In this document: positions 26,506 to 34,715 of the stretch, piece by piece
How the letters are laid out: each line of letters begins with the position of its first letter
Numbering within the stretch: the stretch's first letter is position 1
NCBI GenBank assembly: GCA_050944355.1
Contig: JBMNQX010000001.1
Span: forward strand, 1 to 64,000
Origin: UBA4285 sp050944355
Lineage (GTDB): Bacteria > Bacillota > Clostridia > Lachnospirales > Lachnospiraceae
DNA: 64,000 nt
Direction of reading: 5' to 3'
Notes under the pieces: generated by a model
Databases searched by the model: none
The model's input: the letters and a program-made list of their open reading frames with translations, nothing else
Told to the model about the DNA's origin: nothing
Translations under genes and position numbers: made by a program

Positions 26506-26575
26506 AATTATTATAGTGTTCAAAAAATGGGCGCTTTGACGAATGCGGCTGAAAGTATTTCGAAAACATTTGCCA

Positions 26576-26592
26576 TGAATTCTAAGAATTCA
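26576..26592. promoter_or_regulatory. candidate operator upstream of the fab operon
   Basis: Perfect palindrome TGAATTCT-A-AGAATTCA, about 120 bases before acpP. It does not match the FapR or FabT operator consensus as I know them. Its role as an operator is inferred from symmetry and position only. Confidence 0.4.
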
Positions 26593-26659
26593 CAAAAGAT
26601 TTATCCGCAAGGAACGTTTTTGGAACGCCGGGGGACGGATGACGGAACAGGGTGGCTCG

Positions 26660-26665
26660 TATAAT
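26660..26665 (+). promoter_or_regulatory. possible -10 box of the fab operon
   Basis: TATAAT, 46 bases before the acpP ATG. No good -35 hexamer is found at 16-18 bases upstream, so the promoter may need an activator or lie elsewhere. Confidence 0.35.
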
Positions 26666-26711
26666 CCTCTGCATAGGCGTAAGAATACGCTCACATCAGG
26701 AGGGATGAAAA

Positions 26712-26942
26712 ATGTATTTTGATGCTATCGCAAAAATTATTTCTGAGCGCACGGGATGCAAGGTCGAGGACATCAAGCCGGAGAGCACATTCAAAGATCT
26801 CGGCATTGATTCGCTCGACACGGTTGAGCTGCTGATGAACCTGGAAGATGAGATCGGACAGGAAATCGACCTGGGCGACGAGAAGGTCGAGACAGTCGGC
26901 GAACTTGACAAGTTTCTTCAGGAAAAAGTAAAGAAGGCGTGA
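26712..26942 (+). CDS. acpP: acyl carrier protein
   Basis: A 76-residue acidic helical carrier whose Ser in 'GIDSLDTVELL' receives the phosphopantetheine arm and carries growing acyl chains. Length and motif are standard. Strong ribosome site AGGAGGG. First gene of a ten-gene type II fatty-acid operon (26712-34634); the next start follows two bases after its stop. Confidence 0.96.
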   Translation: MYFDAIAKIISERTGCKVEDIKPESTFKDLGIDSLDTVELLMNLEDEIGQEIDLGDEKVETVGELDKFLQEKVKKA

Positions 26943-26943
26943 C

Positions 26944-27888
26944 ATGATTCGTTCGCAGATCTGTGATCTATTGGGGATCCGCTATCCGATCTTTCAGGGC
27001 GGAATGGCCTGGATTGCGGATGGCAGACTGGCGGCAGCGGTTTCCGAAGGCGGCGGCCTCGGAATCATTGCGTCCGGAAACGCGCCGGCGTCGTATGTGC
27101 GGGAGCAGGTTCAGGAAGCCAGAAAGCGCACGGACAAGCCGTTTGGCGTCAATATCATGTTGATGAGCCCTTATGCCGAAGAGGTGGCAAAGGTGGCCGC
27201 CGAGGAAAAGGTCGCGGTCGTGACGACTGGTGCCGGAAATCCTTCGCGTTACATGAAGATGTGGGAAGAGGCGGGGATCAAGGTTATACCGGTCGTTGCG
27301 TCTGTCGCGATGGCCCGCCTCATGCAGAGAACCGGCGCATCGGCGCTGATCGCGGAAGGCGGTGAGAGCGGCGGCCACATCGGCGAGCTTTCGACGATGG
27401 TTCTGGTTCCGCAGGTTGTGGACGCTGTAACGATTCCGGTCCTGGCAGCGGGCGGCATCGCGGACGGCCGCGGCATGGCAGCGTCTTTTATGCTGGGTGC
27501 GTGCGGCGTACAGATGGGAACCCGGTTCCTTTCCGCCGAGGAATGCACGATTTCTCCGATCTATAAAGAAAAAATTCTCAAGGCCGGCGATCTGTGCACG
27601 ATGGTGACAGGAAAACGTCTGGGCCATCCGGTGAGATCTCTGCGCACTCCGTTCTCCAGAGAATATCTGAAGCAGGAGTACGGCGGAGCGTCGGACGAAG
27701 AGCTTGAAAAATTGGGAACAGGGGCTCTGAGGCGCGCAGTCGTGGACGGCGACGCGCAGAACGGCTGTTTCCTGGCGGGACAGTCGGCCGCGATGGTCAA
27801 GAAGGTTCAGCCGGCGGCTGAGATTGTGAGCGAAGTCGCGTCAGAGGCTGAGGCGATTTTGCGGGGAGCGGAGAAATGGGTCGGATAG
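26944..27888 (+). CDS. fabK: enoyl-ACP reductase II
   Basis: FMN-dependent reduction of trans-2-enoyl-ACP, the last step of each elongation cycle. The 314-residue TIM-barrel of the nitronate monooxygenase-like family begins 'IRYPIFQGGMAWIADGRLAAAV', with flavin-binding segments 'EGGESGGHIGE' and 'VLAAGGIADGRGMAAS' and 'GVQMGTRFL'. Firmicutes commonly use FabK in place of FabI, and no fabI is seen. It overlaps fabD by 13 bases. Confidence 0.95.
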   Translation: MIRSQICDLLGIRYPIFQGGMAWIADGRLAAAVSEGGGLGIIASGNAPASYVREQVQEARKRTDKPFGVNIMLMSPYAEEVAKVAAEEKVAVVTTGAGNPSRYMKMWEEAGIKVIPVVASVAMARLMQRTGASALIAEGGESGGHIGELSTMVLVPQVVDAVTIPVLAAGGIADGRGMAASFMLGACGVQMGTRFLSAEECTISPIYKEKILKAGDLCTMVTGKRLGHPVRSLRTPFSREYLKQEYGGASDEELEKLGTGALRRAVVDGDAQNGCFLAGQSAAMVKKVQPAAEIVSEVASEAEAILRGAEKWVG

Positions 27889-28781
27889 CATTCTTGTTTT
27901 CCGGTCAGGGCGACCAGAGAGTCGGGATGGGAAAGGATCTGGCTGCTTCGTCAAAGGCCGCTGAATATGTCTTTGCCGTCTGCGACAGGATCCGCCCCGG
28001 CACGTCCGATCTGTGTTTTGAGGGGCCTGAAGAGCAGCTGAAAATGACGGTCAACACGCAGCCCAGTCTCTTTGCGTTTGAAATGGCGGCGGCGGAAGAC
28101 CTGAAGAGTCATGGCATAAACCCTGAGGCAGTGGCCGGCTTTTCGCTCGGAGAAGTGTGCGCCGCTACAGAGGCCGGATGTTTTTCTCTCGAGGACGGCT
28201 TTAAGACTGTCTGCCGGCGCGCCGGACTTATGCAGGAAGCCGGCGAGGGAAGACCGTCGGCCATGGCGGCTGTTCTGAAGCTCAGTGAGCAGCAGGTGAG
28301 AGACCTCGCCTCTGAGTTTCCGGAAGTGTGGCCTGTCAACTTCAACTGTCCGGGACAGATAAGCGTATCCGGCGACGCGGCGCAGATGAAAGAATTTGCC
28401 GCGCGTGTGCGGGAATGCGGCGGTCGGGCCGTGATGCTCAGGGTGAGCGGAGCGTTCCATTCGCCGTTCATGAATCCGGCGGCTGAAGCCTTCAGAAAAT
28501 TTCTGGATGAGATTCCTGTGAAAGAAGCAAAAATCCGGCTCTGGTCCGACAAGACGGGCCGGGAATATGAGCCGGGGACTGATCAATTCCGCGATACGCT
28601 CGCGTTTCAGATCAATCATCCTGTTTTGTGGGAAAAACTGGTCCGCGATATGGCGGAACAGGGAATCGATACATTTGTCGAGATCGGTCCGGGAAAGACA
28701 CTCACGCATCTGGTGCAGCGCATCGATCCGGACCTGAAGGCGTTCAGCCTGGAAGATTTTAAAAAGGAGTGCGGCTTTTGA
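27876..28781 (+). CDS. fabD: malonyl-CoA:ACP transacylase
   Basis: Transfers malonyl from CoA to ACP. The 301-residue protein has the nucleophile elbow 'GFSLGEVCA' (S90), the entry 'FLFSGQGDQRVGMGKDL', the catalytic His in 'VSGAFHSPFM' and 'FVEIGPGKTL'. The usual 'GxSxGE' and Gln residues are intact. It starts within fabK, and its TGA overlaps the TTG start proposed for fabG. Confidence 0.95.
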   Translation: MGRIAFLFSGQGDQRVGMGKDLAASSKAAEYVFAVCDRIRPGTSDLCFEGPEEQLKMTVNTQPSLFAFEMAAAEDLKSHGINPEAVAGFSLGEVCAATEAGCFSLEDGFKTVCRRAGLMQEAGEGRPSAMAAVLKLSEQQVRDLASEFPEVWPVNFNCPGQISVSGDAAQMKEFAARVRECGGRAVMLRVSGAFHSPFMNPAAEAFRKFLDEIPVKEAKIRLWSDKTGREYEPGTDQFRDTLAFQINHPVLWEKLVRDMAEQGIDTFVEIGPGKTLTHLVQRIDPDLKAFSLEDFKKECGF

Positions 28782-29527
28782 AAGAGCAGACACAAAAAAC
28801 GCTCGCAAATAAGACGGCGCTTGTCACGGGGGGAAGCCGCGGAATCGGACGCGCAATTGCAGAAGCGTTCGCCTTGCGCGGAGCTGACATCGCGGTTCTC
28901 TGCTCGGGAAATGAGCAGGCGGCCGCGGAGGTCTGTGACCTGATACGGACCCGATACGGGGTGCGCGCGGGGTACTACCTCTGCGATGTCTCCGATTTTG
29001 CGAAGGCGAAAGAAACCGTGGACAAGGTCCGCGAAGATTTTGGCGGAATTCAGATTCTGGTGAACTGCGCCGGCATCACGAGGGACGGCCTGATTCTGCG
29101 GATGAAGGAAGAGGATTTTGACCGCGTGATCGATGTCAACCTGAAAGGAACATTTGTCATGACGAGACACTGTTCCGGGATTTTTCTGCGGCAGCGCGAA
29201 GGATGCATTATCAACATCTCCTCTGTCGTAGGTCTCATGGGAAATGCGGGACAGACGAACTATGCCGCGTCAAAAGCGGGCGTCATCGGGCTCACAAAGT
29301 CAGTGGCGCGGGAATTCGCAGGCAGAGGAATCCGGTGCAACGCGATTGCGCCGGGATTCATCGAAACCGACATGACGAAGGGGCTGGCCCGGGAAGGTCT
29401 GACGGAAAAGATACCGCTCGGCAAAATCGGGCGCCCTGAGGATGTCGCTCTGGCTGCCGTGTATCTGGCAGAAGCTTCGTATGTGACCGGCGCGGTGCTT
29501 TCCGTCGACGGCGGTCTCTCAATGTGA
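28778..29527 (+). CDS. fabG: 3-oxoacyl-ACP reductase
   Basis: NADPH-dependent reduction of 3-oxoacyl-ACP. It is a short-chain dehydrogenase with 'TGGSRGIGRAIAEA', 'NCAGITRDGL', and the catalytic Ser-Tyr-Lys in 'NISSVVGLMG' and 'TNYAASKAG', ending with 'SVDGGLSM'. TTG 28778 lies eight bases after AAGGAG and overlaps the fabD stop, giving 249 residues, the family length; GTG 28769 would place the start on the ribosome site itself. Confidence 0.95.
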   Translation: MKEQTQKTLANKTALVTGGSRGIGRAIAEAFALRGADIAVLCSGNEQAAAEVCDLIRTRYGVRAGYYLCDVSDFAKAKETVDKVREDFGGIQILVNCAGITRDGLILRMKEEDFDRVIDVNLKGTFVMTRHCSGIFLRQREGCIINISSVVGLMGNAGQTNYAASKAGVIGLTKSVAREFAGRGIRCNAIAPGFIETDMTKGLAREGLTEKIPLGKIGRPEDVALAAVYLAEASYVTGAVLSVDGGLSM

Positions 29528-29538
29528 GGTCTTGAAAA

Positions 29539-30774
29539 ATGGAAGGAAATAAAAGAGTTGTGGTGACCGGCCTTGGCGCCGTCACACCGCTTGGAAATAC
29601 TGTGGATGAAACCTGGGACGCGATGAAAGCGGGTAAAAACGGAATCGCTCCGATCACGCTTTTTGACACGGAGAAGTTCAAGGTTCATCTCGGGGCCGAA
29701 GTCAAAGATTTCGACCCGGTCAGATATATGAGTGTCAATGAGTCGCTGCGGACGGACCGATATGCTCAGTTTGCGCTCGCGGCGGCTGACCAGGCTGTTG
29801 CGGACAGCGGGATCAGGGGAAATGTCGATCCCAACCGTTTTGCCGTGTATTTCGGAACCGGCATCGGCGGAATCCGCACTTTTGAAACAGAGCACAGCAA
29901 GCTGCTGGACCGAGGGCCGAGACGCGTTTCTCCCCTTCTTATCCCTATGATGATTTCAAATATGGCAGCCGGGCTGATTGCGATACGGTACGGCTGTCAC
30001 GGATCGGCTCTCCCCGCCGTCACGGCCTGTGCTTCTGGCTCCAATGCCATCGGCGAGGCGGTGCGCATGATCCGTCACGGTTATGCTGACGCCGTCATCG
30101 CCGGGGGCGCGGAAGCGGCTGTCTGCGCTTCGGCTGTGGCCGGCTTCGGCAATATGGGAGCTCTCTCGACATCCGACGATCCCGACGAGGCTTCGCTGCC
30201 GTTTGACGCGAGACGGAAGGGGTTTGTCATCGGGGAAGGCGCGGCCTGCCTGATTCTTGAGGAATATGAACGCGCGAAGGCGCGCGGTGCGCACATTTAC
30301 GGTGAGATCTGCGGATACGGATCGACGTGCGACGGGTATCACATGACGGCTGTCCAGCCGGAAGCCGAGCAGTCTTCCCGCGCCATTGTCATGGCGATGG
30401 AAGAAGCCGGATACAAAGAAGGCGAGACGGTATATGTGAACGCACACGGAACCGGAACACCGATGAACGACTCAGTCGAGACGATCGCCATCAAAAAAGC
30501 TTTTGGTGACAGTCTTGATCATGTGCTTGTCAGCTCGACGAAGTCGATGACCGGGCATATGCTCGGCGCAGCGGGTGCGATCGAGGCGCTCGCATGTCTG
30601 CTTTCCCTGCGCGATGGTCTTGTGCCGCCGACGATCAATCTCAGAGAAAAAGACGCGGCGTGCGATATTCCGGTCGTGGCCGGGGCAGCCGTGAAACAGG
30701 ATATGTCTCTGGCGCTTTCCAACTCCTTTGGTTTTGGCGGACACAATGTCTGCCTTGCATTCAGAAAGGTGTGA
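29539..30774 (+). CDS. fabF: 3-oxoacyl-ACP synthase II
   Basis: Condensing enzyme of chain elongation, 411 residues. The Cys-His-His triad is present: C164 in 'VTACASGSNAIGEA', 'NAHGTGTPMND' and 'SMTGHMLGAAGAIE'. The start 'RVVVTGLGAVTPLGN' and the end 'SNSFGFGGHNVCLAF' are textbook KAS II. No fabH is in the operon, so the initiating synthase is encoded elsewhere. Confidence 0.96.
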   Translation: MEGNKRVVVTGLGAVTPLGNTVDETWDAMKAGKNGIAPITLFDTEKFKVHLGAEVKDFDPVRYMSVNESLRTDRYAQFALAAADQAVADSGIRGNVDPNRFAVYFGTGIGGIRTFETEHSKLLDRGPRRVSPLLIPMMISNMAAGLIAIRYGCHGSALPAVTACASGSNAIGEAVRMIRHGYADAVIAGGAEAAVCASAVAGFGNMGALSTSDDPDEASLPFDARRKGFVIGEGAACLILEEYERAKARGAHIYGEICGYGSTCDGYHMTAVQPEAEQSSRAIVMAMEEAGYKEGETVYVNAHGTGTPMNDSVETIAIKKAFGDSLDHVLVSSTKSMTGHMLGAAGAIEALACLLSLRDGLVPPTINLREKDAACDIPVVAGAAVKQDMSLALSNSFGFGGHNVCLAFRKV

Positions 30775-30779
30775 TTGAT

Positions 30780-31211
30780 ATGGAGGATTCCGACATCCGC
30801 AATTATGCACAGTTGATGAAAGAGCTCGGACTCACCGGACTGGAACTCACAGACGGGGACAAGAAAGTCCGTCTTGAGCGCTCTGTGGCGCCGCAGACAG
30901 CTGCCGCGGCCGCACCGGCCGCACCGGTTCAGACGGCCGCACAGGGGACAGAGGAGGCTTCTGTTTCCGGTGAGACGACAGTCACATCAGATATCATCGG
31001 CGTATTTTATGCGGCGCCGTCTGCGAGTGCGGCGCCATTTGTCAGGGAGGGCGACCACGTAAAGAAGGGGCAGACACTCTGCATCGTCGAGGCGATGAAG
31101 CTGATGAATGAGGTCGAGGCGCCCTGCGACGGCGTGATCACAAAGGTCTTTGTGTCGGACGGGCAGACCGTTGAATTCGGAACAAAACTTTTCACGATAA
31201 AGGAGGGATGA
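30780..31211 (+). CDS. accB: biotin carboxyl carrier protein of acetyl-CoA carboxylase
   Basis: Carries CO2 on biotin between AccC and AccA/AccD. The 143-residue protein has an N-terminal helical part, an Ala/Pro/Thr-rich flexible linker (about 38-62), and a C-terminal biotinyl domain with K107 in 'VEAMKLMNEV'. ATG 30780 matches the family start; the frame is open far upstream inside fabF. It needs the biotin made by BioB. Confidence 0.95.
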   Translation: MEDSDIRNYAQLMKELGLTGLELTDGDKKVRLERSVAPQTAAAAAPAAPVQTAAQGTEEASVSGETTVTSDIIGVFYAAPSASAAPFVREGDHVKKGQTLCIVEAMKLMNEVEAPCDGVITKVFVSDGQTVEFGTKLFTIKEG

Positions 31212-31215
31212 CGGA

Positions 31216-31644
31216 ATGAACCGCGAAGAACTAAAACAGCTCCTGCCGCACCGCGACAACATGCTTCTGCTGGATGACGCTGTGCGGGAAGGCGACACGG
31301 CCGTCGCACATTATCATGTGCGGGGCGATGAGTTCTTTCTGAGGGGACATTTTCCGGATCATCCGATCGTCCCCGGAATTATTCTCTGCGAGATTATGGC
31401 GCAGTCAGCCTGTGTGCTGGCGGACGCTTCCAAAGAACAGTATCTTCCGGTCTACTCAGGCCTTGATCACGTCCGCTTCCGCCATCCGGTCGTTCCGGGC
31501 GACACGCTGACGGTTCACAGCCGGATAAACAGACGCAAGGGACAGTTTCTGTTTGCCGAAGGCGAGGTCAGTGTCGGGGACACGGTATGCATGACGGGTC
31601 AGTTTGTGCTGGCTCTTGTGAAGAAAGATGAACTGGGAGTGTGA
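31216..31644 (+). CDS. fabZ: 3-hydroxyacyl-ACP dehydratase
   Basis: Hot-dog fold dehydratase, 142 residues. The catalytic His and Glu lie in 'GHFPDHPIVPGIILCEIMAQ', and the N-terminal 'LLPHRDNMLLLD' is typical. It sits between accB and accC, the usual Firmicutes order. Confidence 0.95.
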   Translation: MNREELKQLLPHRDNMLLLDDAVREGDTAVAHYHVRGDEFFLRGHFPDHPIVPGIILCEIMAQSACVLADASKEQYLPVYSGLDHVRFRHPVVPGDTLTVHSRINRRKGQFLFAEGEVSVGDTVCMTGQFVLALVKKDELGV

Positions 31645-31647
31645 GAG

Positions 31648-32973
31648 ATGTTTTCCAGGATATTGATAGCCAACCGCGGCGAGATCGCGGTGCGGATCAT
31701 CCGGGCCTGCCGTGAGATGGGCATCGAGACGGTGGCGGTATATTCCGAAGCCGACGCCGATGCTCTCCATGTGCAGCTCGCGGATGCTTCGTTCTGTATC
31801 GGGCCGGCGCCGGCGTCTGAGAGCTATCTGAATGAGACACAGATCATCCGCGCGGCGCTCATCTCCGGCGCTCAGGCGATTCATCCGGGATACGGATTTC
31901 TGTCGGAAAATGCGCATTTCGCCAGAGAGTGCCGCAAAAACGGCATTGTTTTCATCGGACCGGATCCGGACGTCATGGAAAAGCTTTCTGACAAAGCCGA
32001 GCTGAAGAAACAGGCGGAAGCGGCCGGACTCACCGTAATTCCGGGGACCCTGGCTCTTTCCGGCATTGAAGAAGCGCTTGAAGAGGCAAAGAGAATCGGC
32101 TATCCTCTGATGCTCAAGGCGTGCGCGGGCGGAGGCGGCCGCGGAATCCGGATGGTCGAGGACGATGAATCTCTGCGGGCGGCCTGGCCGGAAGCTTCGG
32201 CTGAAGCGGCTGCCGCTTTTGGTGACGGAAGTCTGTACCTTGAAAAATGCATTTATCCGGCGCGCCACGTCGAACTGCAGATCCTCGCTGATGAGCAGGG
32301 AGGAGTGGTTGTTCTGGGCGAGCGCGACTGTTCGGTTCAGCGGCACAATCAGAAGTTGATCGAGGAGACGCCGTCTCCGGCCGTGAACGGCCGGCAGCGC
32401 GACAGGATGATAAAGATGGCGGCGCAGGCTGCCAGAAAACTTCACTATACAGGTGCCGGGACGATGGAGTTTCTGCTCGACAGAGACGGGAACTTCTGGT
32501 TCATGGAGATGAATGTCCGTCTTCAGGTCGAGCACACGGTGACGGAAATGCTGACCGGAATCGACATTGTGAAGTGGCAGATCCGCATCGCCGCGGGTAT
32601 TCCGCTTGCGATGTCGCAGAAGGACATTCATCTCGACGGCGACGCCATTGAGTGCCGCATCAACGCAGGCGGCTGTGGAACTCTGAAGACGCTTCATGTT
32701 CCGGGTGGCCCGAATGTGCGTTTTGACACGGCTCTCGTCGAGGGCGGAAGTGTGTCGCCGTATTACGACTCACTTCTCGGAAAGCTGGCTGTGAAAGCCG
32801 GCACCCGCGAAGAAGCCCTGAGGAAAATGCGCGCTGCGCTCTCGGAGCTTGTCATCGAAGGAATTCCGTGCAATGTCGAGGAACAGCTGCGCATTCTGGA
32901 AGATGAGACATTTACCAGCGGTGCGTATAATCTGACTTTCATCCCGGACTGGGACAGGAAAGCCGGCAAATGA
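31648..32973 (+). CDS. accC: biotin carboxylase subunit of acetyl-CoA carboxylase
   Basis: ATP-dependent carboxylation of the biotin on AccB. The 441-residue ATP-grasp enzyme starts 'ILIANRGEIAVRIIRACREMG', has the glycine-rich lid 'KACAGGGGRGIRMV', 'GERDCSVQRHNQKLIEE' and the catalytic 'EMNVRLQVEHTVTE'. All expected segments are present. Confidence 0.96.
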   Translation: MFSRILIANRGEIAVRIIRACREMGIETVAVYSEADADALHVQLADASFCIGPAPASESYLNETQIIRAALISGAQAIHPGYGFLSENAHFARECRKNGIVFIGPDPDVMEKLSDKAELKKQAEAAGLTVIPGTLALSGIEEALEEAKRIGYPLMLKACAGGGGRGIRMVEDDESLRAAWPEASAEAAAAFGDGSLYLEKCIYPARHVELQILADEQGGVVVLGERDCSVQRHNQKLIEETPSPAVNGRQRDRMIKMAAQAARKLHYTGAGTMEFLLDRDGNFWFMEMNVRLQVEHTVTEMLTGIDIVKWQIRIAAGIPLAMSQKDIHLDGDAIECRINAGGCGTLKTLHVPGGPNVRFDTALVEGGSVSPYYDSLLGKLAVKAGTREEALRKMRAALSELVIEGIPCNVEEQLRILEDETFTSGAYNLTFIPDWDRKAGK

Positions 32974-32998
32974 CAATGGGTAGAGAGGAGGAACGGCT

Positions 32999-33877
32999 GT
33001 GGCTTTATTACATTTTCTGAAACCGGACAATAAGCTTGAGGCGGGAGGCCGCGACGGCATCCCGGTTCAGTCGGACGCTCTCGAGCCGGAACTCACCTGC
33101 CCGGAGTGCCGCAAGAGCACGCCGGTCAGCCGTCTGCAGTCCCGGTACATGGTCTGCCCCTGCGGGTATCACTTCCGCATGAATGCGAGAGAGCGGATTC
33201 AGATGATCGTCGACCGCGGTACTTTTCAGGAGATGTTTTCTGATGTGCCATCGAAGGATCCGCTGAATTTTCCGGGGTATTCCGAAAAACTTGAGACGGT
33301 GAGAGCCTCGAGCGGCGAAAATGAAGCGGTTGTCTGCGGCACCGGAGCCATCGACGGAAAGAGATGCGCTCTTTTCTTCATGGAGCCTGGATTTATGATG
33401 GGAAGCATGGGAACAGCCGTCGGCGAGAGAATCACGAGGACGTTTGAGATGGCTCTTGAAAAAAAGCTCCCGGTCATCGGTTTTACGGTTTCCGGAGGCG
33501 CGAGAATGCAGGAGGGGCTGATGTCTCTCATGCAGATGGCCAAAATCAGCGCAGCTGTCCGCCGGCATTCGGATGCGGGACTTCTCTACATGGCGGTTCT
33601 GACAGATCCGACGACCGGCGGCGTCACGGCGAGCTTTGCCATGGAGGCGGATATCACGCTCGCTGAGCCGGGTGCGACGGTCGGTTTTGCCGGAAGACGG
33701 ATTGTGGAACAGACGACAGGAAAAAAGCTCCCGAAGAATTTTCAGAAGGCGGAGTCTGTGGAAGAAGAAGGATTTATCGACCGGATTGTTCCCAGGCAGC
33801 AGTTAAAGAACACACTTTCCGCGCTGCTTTCGCTGCATGAGGAAGGAGGGAGCGCATATGGCCCGGACAGTGAGTGA
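32999..33877 (+). CDS. accD: acetyl-CoA carboxylase carboxyltransferase beta subunit
   Basis: With AccA it transfers the carboxyl group from biotin to acetyl-CoA. The 292-residue crotonase-fold protein carries an N-terminal zinc ribbon: C34-x2-C37, then C53-P54-C55. The second knuckle is C-x-C, one residue shorter than the usual C-x2-C, which may alter zinc binding. The core has 'FTVSGGARMQEGLMSLMQMA' and 'TVGFAGRRIVEQTTG'. GTG start after GAGGAGGAAC. It overlaps accA by 20 bases. Confidence 0.94.
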   Translation: MALLHFLKPDNKLEAGGRDGIPVQSDALEPELTCPECRKSTPVSRLQSRYMVCPCGYHFRMNARERIQMIVDRGTFQEMFSDVPSKDPLNFPGYSEKLETVRASSGENEAVVCGTGAIDGKRCALFFMEPGFMMGSMGTAVGERITRTFEMALEKKLPVIGFTVSGGARMQEGLMSLMQMAKISAAVRRHSDAGLLYMAVLTDPTTGGVTASFAMEADITLAEPGATVGFAGRRIVEQTTGKKLPKNFQKAESVEEEGFIDRIVPRQQLKNTLSALLSLHEEGGSAYGPDSE

Positions 33878-34634
33878 CGCATACGCAAAGGTCGAGGCGG
33901 CGAGAAACAGTTCGCGCCCCACAGGCCTTGATTATATCAGCAACATATTTACACAGTTTATTGAGCTGCACGGCGACAGAGGATGTGGGGACGACTCTTC
34001 TCTGATCGGAGGAATCGGAAGACTGGACGGCCGCCCGGTCACGGTGCTCGCGATCGAGAAAGGCCACACGGCGAGACAGAGGCAGGCCAGACATTTCGGC
34101 TCGGTTCATCCGGAAGGATACCGCAAGGCATACAGGCTGATGAAACAGGCCGAAAAATTCGGCCGTCCGGTCATCTGTTTTGTGGACACAGCGGGAGCCG
34201 GCTGCGGTCTGGAAGACGAACAGCGCGGAATCGGTCAGGCAATCGCGCAGAATCTGACGGAACTGGCGGGACTGAAGGTCCCTGTGATTTCGATTATCAT
34301 CAGCGAAGGCGGCAGCGGCGGCGCGCTGGGGCTTGCGCTTGCCGACAGGGTCTGGATGCTGAAAGGCGCCTATTATTCCGTGATTTCGCCGGAAGGGTGC
34401 GCACAGATTCTCTGGAAAGATCCGCAGAAAACAGCACAGGCTGCCGAGTGCCTGAAGCTGACAGCGAAAGACGCCCTGAATCTGGGCGTGGCTGACCGGA
34501 TAATTTCGGAGACGGATCTCGGGAAAAAGCCGTTTTACGACAGTCTGCGGGATGCTCTTGTCCTGGAGGTGAAAACTCTCGAGGCGGATCCGGACCGCAT
34601 CCTTCACCGCTACGAGAGATTCCGTCGGTTTTAA
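33858..34634 (+). CDS. accA: acetyl-CoA carboxylase carboxyltransferase alpha subunit
   Basis: Partner of AccD, 258 residues from ATG 33858, which follows AAGGAGGGAG inside accD; the frame extends seven codons upstream. It shows 'FIELHGDRG', 'CFVDTAGAGCGLEDEQRG', 'IIISEGGSGGALGLALAD' and 'YSVISPEGCAQILWKD', all AccA landmarks. It is shorter at the N-terminus than the E. coli protein, as in many Firmicutes. Last gene of the fatty-acid operon; no clear terminator follows. Confidence 0.95.
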   Translation: MARTVSDAYAKVEAARNSSRPTGLDYISNIFTQFIELHGDRGCGDDSSLIGGIGRLDGRPVTVLAIEKGHTARQRQARHFGSVHPEGYRKAYRLMKQAEKFGRPVICFVDTAGAGCGLEDEQRGIGQAIAQNLTELAGLKVPVISIIISEGGSGGALGLALADRVWMLKGAYYSVISPEGCAQILWKDPQKTAQAAECLKLTAKDALNLGVADRIISETDLGKKPFYDSLRDALVLEVKTLEADPDRILHRYERFRRF

Positions 34635-34645
34635 TAATTTATAAG

Positions 34646-34672
34646 TTTCATTTCTTCTCCAGCCCGTATAAA
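34646..34672 (+). promoter_or_regulatory. weak promoter of the PAS-winged-helix gene
   Basis: TTTCAT (34646-34651) and TATAAA (34667-34672) with a short 15-base spacer, in an AT-rich gap after accA. Read-through from the fab operon is also possible, since no terminator is visible. Confidence 0.35.
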
Positions 34673-34715
34673 ATATAGGGTGTCATCATGGATCAGCGCT
34701 GCGAAAGGAGGACCC

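Larger units (their letters stand above)
26393..26711 (+). other. 319-base intergenic region before the fatty-acid operon
   Basis: It holds the sulfatase terminator (26466-26505), a 17-base palindrome (26576-26592), a possible -10 box (26660-26665), a small hairpin GCGTA/TACGC (26677-26690) and the acpP ribosome site AGGAGGG. No convincing gene is present. Confidence 0.7.

Noticed and set aside
26520..26541. TCAAA/TTTGA inverted pair resembling a FabT operator
   Set aside because: The half-sites are in the reverse order and spacing relative to the known FabT palindrome.
26458..26664. 68-codon + strand open frame before the fab operon
   Set aside because: It runs through a strong terminator hairpin and has no ribosome site.
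31456..32697. 413-codon - strand open frame opposite fabZ/accC
   Set aside because: Both + strand products are unambiguous fatty-acid enzymes; the reverse product looks random.
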